This document shows, one piece after another, positions 7,324 through 13,729 of a DNA stretch of 13,729 nucleotides (the stretch's first letter is position 1; every line of letters begins with the position of its first letter). The stretch comes from UKL13-2 sp031394335 (GTDB lineage: Bacteria > Pseudomonadota > Gammaproteobacteria > Burkholderiales > Usitatibacteraceae). A model generated the notes under the pieces. It searched no databases. It was not told the DNA's origin and saw only the letters and a list, made by a program, of their open reading frames with translations. Position numbers and translations under genes: made by a program. Where the stretch lies: positions 1 to 13,729 of the forward strand of contig JANMXS010000007.1 of the NCBI GenBank assembly GCA_031394335.1, read 5' to 3'.

Positions 7324-8744
7324 TCGGCCACCTGCTGAAGTATGGGGTTGTGCCAGCCGCCATCTGCGGCCATCAAGGCATCGGCTTCCTTCGGCCCCCA
7401 GCTGCCTGGCTGATACGCAAGGGCAGGGTGATGCTTGCTCAATACGGAGTCAACCACGGCCCATGCAGCCTCAACCGCTTCCTGATCGCTGAACAGCGTG
7501 GCATCCCCCGCCAGTGCGTCGCCCAGCAGGCGCTCGTAGGGCAACTCCTGGTTTGGCCAGTCTTCGCTGAGGTATAGCTCACGCTGCTCGCCGACAAACT
7601 CCTCGCCGCAGCGCTTGACCCGGGCCGCCAGCGCGATGGCCGGATTTGGCGAGAGCCTGAAACGAAGATGGTTTGCCTGTCCGGCTTCGGGGCCAGCATC
7701 GGCGAAAAGGTGTTGCGGCGGCGGCTTCAGGTGTACGAGCACTTCGGCTGCAGTTTGCGGCAGCAGCTTGCCCGAGCGCAGAAACCACGGCACACCGTGC
7801 CAGCGCCAGGAGTCAATGCAAAGCCGTAAGGCGCAAAAGGTTTCGACATCCGAGTCAGGCGCCACATCGCGCTCCTGACGATAGCCGGTGTACTGGCCGC
7901 GCACCAGGTCATCGGCCAACAGCGGGCGCATGGCATGAAACACGCTGGCTTTTGCCCGCTGTACCGCCTTGACGCCTTGATAGGCTGGCGGTTCCATCGC
8001 GAGCAGGGCGACGACCTGGAACAGGTGATTTTCCACCACGTCGCGCAGGCAGCCGGCGGTCTCATAGAAAGCGCCGCGCGCACCGATGCCGAAATCTTCT
8101 GCCAGCGTGATCTCGACCCTGGCAATGCAGTTGCGATTCCAGATCGGTTCCAGAAAGGAGTTGGCGAAGCGGAAATAGAGGATGTTCATGATGGCCTCTT
8201 TCCCGAGGTAGTGGTCAATGCGGAAAATCGACGTTTCCGGAAATACCGATTGCGCGACCTGGCTGAGCTGGCGCGCAGAGGCCAGGTCACGGCCGAACGG
8301 CTTTTCAACGATGACACGAGCCTGCCAGGCGAGGCCTGCCGCGCCTATGCCCTTGACCACGGTGGCGAACAGCGCCGGTGGAATGGCAAGATAATGCGCG
8401 GGTCGCCGTGCGCCGTCAAGCGTGGTTTTAATAGCGTCAAACGTTGCAGCATCGTTGTAGTCGCCGCTGACATAGCGCAGCAGGGCCAAGAGCCGGTCGC
8501 ACGCCACCTTGTCGTCGATTCCTCCTTCTTTTTGCAGACTTTCACGCACATGCTGGCGCAGTTGCTCCAGAGTCCACGCCGAAGAGGCGACACCGAGAAC
8601 AGGAACCTTGAGCACGCCGCGCTTGACCATGGCGTAAAGCGCCGGAAAAATCTTCTTCGCGGCAAGGTCGCCGCTGATGCCGAAAATAACCAGCGCATCC
8701 GACTGCGATGTGTTGCTGCCAACGGTGTTTTCGGTCGCACTCAC
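7320..8744 (-). CDS. zwf: Glucose-6-phosphate 1-dehydrogenase
   Basis: Oxidises glucose-6-phosphate to 6-phosphogluconolactone, the entry step of the oxidative branch. The 474-aa protein has the dinucleotide motif IFGISGDLAAKK (20-31), EKPFGRDLASA (147-157), and the active-site RIDHYLGKE (175-183; Asp177, His178, Lys182). VVENHLFQ carries His240, the counterpart of the catalytic base in the Leuconostoc enzyme. It starts with GTG at 8744, overlapping the gnd stop (GTGA), with a strong SD AAGGAG (8755-8750) 5 nt away. The stop overlaps the HAD ATG. Oddity: the conserved Arg after the second strand (GxAR, Arg46 in Leuconostoc, a contact to the NADP+ 2'-phosphate) is Ser54 in VLGVASSAW, hinting at NAD+ use. 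No 6-phosphogluconolactonase gene adjoins it. Confidence 0.97.
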   Translation of the reverse strand: MSATENTVGSNTSQSDALVIFGISGDLAAKKIFPALYAMVKRGVLKVPVLGVASSAWTLEQLRQHVRESLQKEGGIDDKVACDRLLALLRYVSGDYNDAATFDAIKTTLDGARRPAHYLAIPPALFATVVKGIGAAGLAWQARVIVEKPFGRDLASARQLSQVAQSVFPETSIFRIDHYLGKEAIMNILYFRFANSFLEPIWNRNCIARVEITLAEDFGIGARGAFYETAGCLRDVVENHLFQVVALLAMEPPAYQGVKAVQRAKASVFHAMRPLLADDLVRGQYTGYRQERDVAPDSDVETFCALRLCIDSWRWHGVPWFLRSGKLLPQTAAEVLVHLKPPPQHLFADAGPEAGQANHLRFRLSPNPAIALAARVKRCGEEFVGEQRELYLSEDWPNQELPYERLLGDALAGDATLFSDQEAVEAAWAVVDSVLSKHHPALAYQPGSWGPKEADALMAADGGWHNPILQQVAE

Positions 8745-9766
8745 TGGGGCTCCTTGCCGGTCTTCTCGACGTGCCCACCGAATTGATGACGCATCGCCGA
8801 CAGAATCCGGGCGGCAAACTCATCTTCACCGCGCGACGTGAAGCGCTGGTACAAGGCCGCGCTCAGCACCGGCGCCGGCACTGCTTCATCAATGGCGGCC
8901 TTGATGGTCCAGCGCCCCTCACCTGAATCGGACACCCGGCCATCGTAGGCGCTGAGTTCCGGGTCCTGCAGCAATGCGGCGGCCGTCAGATCAAGCAGCC
9001 AGGAGCCAATCACGCTGCCGCGCCGCCACACCTCGGCGATCTCGGGCAGGTTCATCTCATATTGGTAAAACTCCGGGTTGCGCAGAGGCGTGGTCTCGGC
9101 GTCGGTATCGCGCTTGTGTTTGCCGACATTGGCCTTGTGCAGAATGTTGAGACCTTCGGCATAGGCAGCCATGATTCCGTACTCGATACCGTTGTGAACC
9201 ATCTTGACGAAATGCCCGGCCCCGTGCGGGCCGCAATGCAGAAAGCCCTGGTCAGCGCTGCTGCTGCCGGGTTTTCGTCCTGCCGTAAGCGTTGCGGCGG
9301 CGGCACCGGGGGCCAGCGCCGAAAAAATAGGCTCCAGGTGGCGGACAATATCGTCCTCGCCGCCTATCATCAGGCAGTAGCCGCGATCGAACCCCGCCAC
9401 GCCTCCGCTGGTGCCTACATCAATGTAATGGATTCCCTTTTCCTTCAATGCTGCTCCGCGACGGATATCGTCGCGGTAGTAAGAATTGCCACCATCGATG
9501 ACGATATCGCCCGCTTCAAGCAGCGGGACTAGCTCCGCAAGTTCCTGATCAACTACGGCGGCCGGCACCATCAGCCAGATGGCACGTGGGGCTTTCATGC
9601 ATGAGACCATCTGCTCAAGCGTGGCAGCACCAATGGCACCCAGGGTCTCAAGGCTGGCAACGGCTGCCGGCTGCATGTCATGGACGACGCAGTCCTGGCC
9701 TTTCTCAAGCAAGCGGCGCACCATGCGTGCACCCATGCGTCCCAAGCCAATCATCCCTATTTGCAC
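8741..9766 (-). CDS. gnd: 6-Phosphogluconate dehydrogenase, decarboxylating, short type
   Basis: Oxidatively decarboxylates 6-phosphogluconate to ribulose-5-phosphate. At 341 aa it belongs to the short subfamily (about 300-340 aa, YqeC/GndA-like) rather than the roughly 470-aa E. coli Gnd. The Rossmann motif is GMIGLGRMG (4-12). DGGNSYYRDD lies at 91-100, the substrate-binding DVGTSGGVAG at 116-125, and catalytic Lys188 and Asn192 in GAGHFVKMVHNGIEYG. Asp30 ends the second strand (VVHDM) where NADP+-specific forms have Asn-Arg, so NAD+ is the likely cofactor. A Gly/Ser-rich insert lies around 158-175. The start is GTG at 9766, supported by SD GAGAGG (9778-9773) with 6-nt spacing. It overlaps the end of the upstream GH94 gene by 10 bp, and its stop overlaps the zwf GTG. 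Confidence 0.96.
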   Translation of the reverse strand: MQIGMIGLGRMGARMVRRLLEKGQDCVVHDMQPAAVASLETLGAIGAATLEQMVSCMKAPRAIWLMVPAAVVDQELAELVPLLEAGDIVIDGGNSYYRDDIRRGAALKEKGIHYIDVGTSGGVAGFDRGYCLMIGGEDDIVRHLEPIFSALAPGAAAATLTAGRKPGSSSADQGFLHCGPHGAGHFVKMVHNGIEYGIMAAYAEGLNILHKANVGKHKRDTDAETTPLRNPEFYQYEMNLPEIAEVWRRGSVIGSWLLDLTAAALLQDPELSAYDGRVSDSGEGRWTIKAAIDEAVPAPVLSAALYQRFTSRGEDEFAARILSAMRHQFGGHVEKTGKEPQ

Positions 9767-12700
9767 TTTGCACCTCTCTTGCGAGCTGCCTGCCCGCTCT
9801 GCAGATTGATGATGACGAAATGATGCTGCCTATCGTTGATCAGCTCAAACTCTGCGTTTTCCAGCGCCTTGCCATCAAGCACCGCTGCCGCATTCTTTTT
9901 GAGGCCTGATCGACAGCTGATGCTGTAGTGTGTGTCACCAAAGCGGTACTGGATATCAAGCGTCTTCCAATGCGGGGGTAGGAGAGGGCTGACGCGCAGC
10001 TTGTTTCCGGTCCGCCTCAGGCCTAAAAGCGATTCGGTGATGAGCTGGTACATCCAGCCGGCTGAACCGGTGTACCAGGTCCAGCCGCCACGCCCGGCAT
10101 GTGGCGCAAAGGCATATACGTCGCCAGCGACAACATAGGGTTCGACCTTGTAAGTGGCTGCATTCCCAGCGCTGCTGCCATGGCTGACCGGATTGAGCAT
10201 GTCCAGCAACTCCCAGACGCGCTCGGCATCGCCCAATGCGGCGAAAGCCATGGCGGCCCAGACCGCGGCGTGGGTGTATTGACCACCGTTCTCGCGCACA
10301 CCGGGAACATAGCCCTGGATGTAGCCGGGCGAAGGCCTGGAAGTGTCGAAGGGTGGATCGAGCAACTGAATCAGGCGGCTATCGCGATGGACCAGCCGCT
10401 GATTAACCGAGTTCATCGCAGCGCCGGCACGTTCAGCGCCTGCTGCGTTGGACAGCACCGCCCAGCTTTGTGCGATGGAATCGATTTCGCATTCGGCGTT
10501 GCCTGCCGAGCCAAGCGGTGAGCCATCGTCGAACCAGGCGCGTTGATACCAGGCACCGTCCCAGCCCGCCTCTTCAATACGCTGACACAGCTCCGAGGCT
10601 TCGCTTTCACAAAGCCCGGCAAACGCCGGGTTGGCATGCTGGCGCGCCAGCGGCGCGAAGCGGCTCAGCACGGTGATCAGGAAAAATCCCAGCCACACGC
10701 TTTCACCCTTGCCGTCTGCACCGACCAGATTCATGCCATCGTTCCAGTCGCCGGCCCCCATCAAGGGCAAACCGTGCTGGCCGTAGCGAAGGCCATGGCG
10801 AATTGAACGTACGCAATGCTCGTAGAGGCTTGCCATCTGCGCAGACGTTTTTGGCAGCTCGTAATTCGACTGTTCGCCGTCCTTCAGAAGTCGGCTTTCG
10901 AGGAAATAACAGGGTTCGTCGAGAACGCTTGTGTCCCCGGTGGTTTCGACGTAGCGGCAGGTTGCCAGCGGCAGCCACAGATAGTCGTCGGAGCAGCGGG
11001 TGCGCACGCCTTTGCCGGAGGGCGGATGCCACCAGTGCTGCACGTCCCCTTCAGGAAACTGGCGCGATGCCGCACGCAACAGATGCTTCCGAACCAGCGC
11101 TGGCTGCGCGTGAACCAGGGCCATCACGTCCTGCAATTGATCCCGAAAACCGAATGCCCCGCTGGACTGGTAGAACGCCGTGCGGCCCCACAGGCGCGAC
11201 GCCATCACCTGATAGATCAGCCAGCCGTTGGCCAGCGCATTCAAAGTCGGCTCGGGGGTTTGAACCTGGACCGCGCCCAGCGTGTTCGTCCAGTAGTGGT
11301 GTACGGCTTCAAGCGCGGCATGGGCCGCATCCTTGCCGCGCCAGCGCCGTACCAGGTCGCGCGCCTCGTCAAGAGACTTTCCTGCGCCAAGCCGGAAAAT
11401 GATCCTGCGCTCTTCACCAGGCGTCAGGTCAAACGCGACGCGCAGGGCGGCGCAAGGATCGAGCGCGGCGCCCACGCGCCCCGAAAGTTGTGCTTGCGCG
11501 AGCGCAGCGGGTGCCGCCAGCGTGCCGCAGGGGCCAAAGAAGTCGCCGCGATCGCTGCATACTGTGTCAGCCGAGTCGTCAACATCGAAAAAGGCAATGC
11601 GGCCGGAAAAGTCCGTGTTGTAGGCATTGCGGGCAAACAAGGCGCCGGTTTCCGTATCGAGTTCGGTCACCACGTGCATCAGCGTTTTCGCGCGTTCATC
11701 GCCAAGCACCCAGTCAAGATAGCCCGTCACCGACAGACGCCGAGGACGATCCGAGCGGTTGTGCAGCTTGAGCATCGAGAACTTGATCGGAGCGTCGATA
11801 GCGACGTAGACGCAGAACTCGGATTCGATGCCGCCCTCAAAGTGTTCAAAGATGCTGTAGCCAAAGCCGTGGCGGGTGACGTACGGTGCCTCGCTGCGTG
11901 TCGGCTGCAGGGTGGGCGACCAGAATCGGCCGCTCGCGTCATCGCGAATGTAAAACGCCTCGGTGTTGGCGTCGCCCACCGGATCGTTCGACCATGGCGT
12001 CAGGCGAAATTCATGCGCGTTTTCGCTCCAGCTCGTCGCGCTGCCGCTTTCAGAGACCAATGTTCCGAAATCAGGATTCGCGAGCACATTGACCCATGGC
12101 GCGGGCGTCATCCGCGCTGACGATGAGGTGATGACGTATTCGCGAGCGTCCTGCGAGAAACCGCCAAAACCGTTGAAGGCGAGCAGAACGCCGGGAGGAG
12201 GGCGGTTTTCCGGGTCTGGAATCAATACGCCTTCGCTGGAAGCATCAGCCATGGCTGTTGATGTTGGCACCACCACGGCCGCAGCCGCTGCAACTTTCGC
12301 TGCGCCATCACGCTGGTCGAGTTGTTGGGCGAGCGTGCCCGCAGCGTCACTGACCATCACCCGGGCAACGCTTTGAAGCAAAATGCGGTCGCCATCGTCC
12401 AGCCTGGTGTTGTCGAGGACAAAAATGCCGCCGGGTTTGCCGAGGCATTCGGCGGCCGGGCCAGACCCGACCACCTGTTTTATGCTTTCGAAAAGCGCCA
12501 TGTCGTGCTCGCCAACGGACGCGCCGATGACCACCAGCTCGGTCTTGATGCCGAACGCACTCCAGTACGCGTGCGCCTGGACCAGTTGATGCAGCAGATT
12601 GATCTGGTCGGAGGAGGAGCAAGAGGAGGAGGTGAGCTGAAGCAGCACGACAGGCAAATCACCGGAGATGCCAAAACCCCAGAGCCCCGGCTGTCCACTG

Positions 12701-13671
12701 CGATTTTGCTGGATGACGCCACCATCGGCTCGCAACGCGGCGTCGGCATAAATGATGGACGCTGCCAGGCGCTCATAAAGCAAGGCATTGCTTTCGCTCG
12801 CCTGAAGTCGCTGCAAGGCAGCCTGCCGGTACTTTGTCGCCTGTTCGAGAATGCGTTGCGACTGACGGGCGTCCTGGTACTTGCGCGCCAGCGCCACGCA
12901 GTCGTCGCGCGACGACGCAATGCCGGTGATCCAGTCAATCGTGAGTGACGCGCCGGCTTCAAGCGTCAATGGAACGCGGATGGCTGCCACGGCATCAAGC
13001 ACCGGACCAGCGCTGCCCGACAGCGGTGCGTCAGATCTCAGCGCCTGCGGGTCAACCGTGCAGTGGCCACGGCCTATGAAGCGCATTCGGTCGGTTTCGT
13101 AAGAAACATTTCCGGCGTTTAAATCAGGTGCCAGCGCCAGATGAAAGAACCAGGGTGTTGGTTCGTCATGTGCAGCCGGTCGCCGGGTCGCCAGAATCGC
13201 GTGAAGCGCCGGGTCAATCCTGGTTTCCACAAAGAGTTTGCTGAATGCCGGATGGGCCGAGTCGGTCGCTGCGGCTGCCAGAACGATTTCGGCAAAGCTT
13301 GTCGCGCTCAGGCTGCGGCTTCCTTGAGAAAGATTCGAGATACGGACCCGGCGTAATTCAACGTCGTCATCAGGCGAAACTGCAATTTCGGTGTGCGTTT
13401 CGATTTCGTGGTCCTGGCGCAAAAAAATTGCCGAACCGGCGCTGAAGCTTGCCTGGCAGACCTCGGGCCGCTGCAACGTCGGTTGAAGAGTGCTCGACCA
13501 GACGGACCCGGTAGCGCAATCGCGCAGATAACAAAAGCTACCCCAATTGTCGAGTACCGCATCTTCGTGCCAGCGTGTTACCGCCAGACCCTTCCAGCAG
13601 CTGTGGCCGCCACCCGCCGATGTGAGTATCACATGGTAGTTTCCGTTGGAGAGCAACTTCACAGCCAGCAT
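9757..13671 (-). CDS. Stand-alone GH94 beta-glucan phosphorylase-like protein (C-terminal part of cyclic beta-1,2-glucan synthase)
   Basis: The 1304-aa protein matches the C-terminal phosphorylase part of cyclic beta-1,2-glucan synthase (NdvB/ChvB/Cgs). GH94 enzymes cleave beta-glucosides with phosphate, releasing alpha-glucose-1-phosphate. Order: beta-sandwich copy 1 (about 1-275), a helix and alpha/beta segment with WGFGISGDLPVVLLQL (about 320-455), an Ala-rich linker (about 455-485), sandwich copy 2 (about 490-770, FNGFGGFSQD, LTPWSNDP), a catalytic alpha/alpha barrel (about 790-1215) with GAGDWNDGMN (Asp975/Asp978), KVEPYVVAGDVYA and WTWYTGSAGWMYQL, and a C-terminal beta tail. Both sandwiches keep a WSxTLQPT motif. 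There is no signal peptide or membrane segment, and the GT84 synthase and adjacent hydrolase-like modules are absent, so it is probably cytoplasmic. In-frame stops lie just upstream, so it is not continued from outside. No SD precedes the ATG at 13671, so the exact start is uncertain. Substrate linkage (beta-1,2?) is inferred. Confidence 0.88.
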   Translation of the reverse strand: MLAVKLLSNGNYHVILTSAGGGHSCWKGLAVTRWHEDAVLDNWGSFCYLRDCATGSVWSSTLQPTLQRPEVCQASFSAGSAIFLRQDHEIETHTEIAVSPDDDVELRRVRISNLSQGSRSLSATSFAEIVLAAAATDSAHPAFSKLFVETRIDPALHAILATRRPAAHDEPTPWFFHLALAPDLNAGNVSYETDRMRFIGRGHCTVDPQALRSDAPLSGSAGPVLDAVAAIRVPLTLEAGASLTIDWITGIASSRDDCVALARKYQDARQSQRILEQATKYRQAALQRLQASESNALLYERLAASIIYADAALRADGGVIQQNRSGQPGLWGFGISGDLPVVLLQLTSSSCSSSDQINLLHQLVQAHAYWSAFGIKTELVVIGASVGEHDMALFESIKQVVGSGPAAECLGKPGGIFVLDNTRLDDGDRILLQSVARVMVSDAAGTLAQQLDQRDGAAKVAAAAAVVVPTSTAMADASSEGVLIPDPENRPPPGVLLAFNGFGGFSQDAREYVITSSSARMTPAPWVNVLANPDFGTLVSESGSATSWSENAHEFRLTPWSNDPVGDANTEAFYIRDDASGRFWSPTLQPTRSEAPYVTRHGFGYSIFEHFEGGIESEFCVYVAIDAPIKFSMLKLHNRSDRPRRLSVTGYLDWVLGDERAKTLMHVVTELDTETGALFARNAYNTDFSGRIAFFDVDDSADTVCSDRGDFFGPCGTLAAPAALAQAQLSGRVGAALDPCAALRVAFDLTPGEERRIIFRLGAGKSLDEARDLVRRWRGKDAAHAALEAVHHYWTNTLGAVQVQTPEPTLNALANGWLIYQVMASRLWGRTAFYQSSGAFGFRDQLQDVMALVHAQPALVRKHLLRAASRQFPEGDVQHWWHPPSGKGVRTRCSDDYLWLPLATCRYVETTGDTSVLDEPCYFLESRLLKDGEQSNYELPKTSAQMASLYEHCVRSIRHGLRYGQHGLPLMGAGDWNDGMNLVGADGKGESVWLGFFLITVLSRFAPLARQHANPAFAGLCESEASELCQRIEEAGWDGAWYQRAWFDDGSPLGSAGNAECEIDSIAQSWAVLSNAAGAERAGAAMNSVNQRLVHRDSRLIQLLDPPFDTSRPSPGYIQGYVPGVRENGGQYTHAAVWAAMAFAALGDAERVWELLDMLNPVSHGSSAGNAATYKVEPYVVAGDVYAFAPHAGRGGWTWYTGSAGWMYQLITESLLGLRRTGNKLRVSPLLPPHWKTLDIQYRFGDTHYSISCRSGLKKNAAAVLDGKALENAEFELINDRQHHFVIINLQSGQAARKRGAKCK

Positions 13672-13729
13672 GGGGAGCGTATCGGTTCACTGACGTTTCA
13701 AATTCAAACGTTAACTTATTAGTAGAGTG
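13672..13729 (-). promoter_or_regulatory. AT-rich leader with interrupted palindrome, probable operon promoter/operator
   Basis: The last 58 bp are AT-rich (about 35% GC over 13681-13729) beside genes of clearly higher GC. A 19-bp interrupted palindrome occupies 13693-13711 (on the minus strand ACGTTT-GAATTTG-AAACGT; 8 of 9 position pairs match). Inside it TTTGAA is repeated in tandem. Upstream, ACTAAT (within CTACTAATAAG) is a weak -10 candidate whose -35 would lie outside the window. If used, transcription would start at the edge of the palindrome, a typical repressor position. An alternative -35 TTGAAA within the palindrome has no good -10 partner. Stops occur in the GH94 frame here (TGA five codons before the ATG, then TAA). 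Confidence 0.4.

Noticed and set aside
10816..12120. 434-codon open frame on the + strand opposite the GH94 gene
   Set aside because: It lies antisense to well-conserved GH94 coding sequence, has no recognisable domain, and is explained by few stops in high-GC antisense frames.
13552..13729. Second minus-strand frame open from the right edge to about 13552, overlapping the GH94 start
   Set aside because: Considered as the tail of an upstream gene or a frameshifted N-terminus of Cgs. The translation does not resemble the Cgs region expected there, and the DNA is AT-rich and non-coding in character.
1..13729. Ribulose monophosphate (methylotroph) operon
   Set aside because: The enzyme set would fit a dissimilatory RuMP cycle, but neither hexulose-phosphate synthase nor phosphohexuloisomerase is present in the window, so it cannot be claimed.
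1..13729. Mobile elements, CRISPR, tRNA or phage genes
   Set aside because: No transposase, integrase, spaced direct repeats or cloverleaf-like segment was seen; coding density is filled by metabolic genes.

Overview
The window carries one dense, single-direction gene cluster on the minus strand, so it reads from right (about 13.7 kb) to left. It encodes nearly the whole oxidative pentose phosphate cycle plus enzymes that could feed sugar into it. Transcription order is: a stand-alone GH94 beta-glucan phosphorylase-like protein (1304 aa), a short-type 6-phosphogluconate dehydrogenase (gnd), glucose-6-phosphate dehydrogenase (zwf), a HAD-family hydrolase, transaldolase (tal), glucose-6-phosphate isomerase (pgi), an unrecognised 37-codon ORF, transketolase (tkt), and alpha-phosphoglucomutase (pgm). 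The left window edge cuts off the last few pgm codons.

The coupling is very tight. GH94/gnd overlap by 10 bp, and gnd/zwf, zwf/HAD, pgi/small ORF and small ORF/tkt overlap by 4 bp each. The remaining gaps are about 4 to 24 bp, so this is almost certainly one operon. No stretch above 300 bp lacks a gene. The only clear non-coding DNA is the right-hand 58 bp (13672-13729). It is AT-rich, holds an interrupted palindrome, and is probably the operon's promoter/operator region.

As a pathway (inference from the families): phosphorolysis of a beta-glucan gives alpha-glucose-1-phosphate, Pgm makes glucose-6-phosphate, Zwf and Gnd oxidise it to ribulose-5-phosphate, and Tkt, Tal and Pgi recycle the carbon. 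6-Phosphogluconolactonase, ribose-5-phosphate isomerase and ribulose-5-phosphate epimerase are not in the window. Both dehydrogenases carry residues suggesting a preference for NAD+ over NADP+ (Asp30 in Gnd; Ser54 in Zwf where Arg is usual), so the route may serve energy and NADH supply rather than NADPH supply.

The high GC content, Shine-Dalgarno-led starts, E. coli-like Pgm and Pgi, mycobacterial-type Tal and clustering of the cycle suggest a proteobacterium. A beta- or gamma-proteobacterial autotroph or methylotroph with a sugar-storage metabolism is my best guess, but nothing here fixes the taxon. I saw no tRNA, rRNA, insertion sequence, CRISPR array or phage signature. The most interesting points are the truncated cyclic-glucan-synthase-like phosphorylase heading the operon, the doubly coupled 37-aa ORF, and the apparent NAD+ adaptation of both dehydrogenases.
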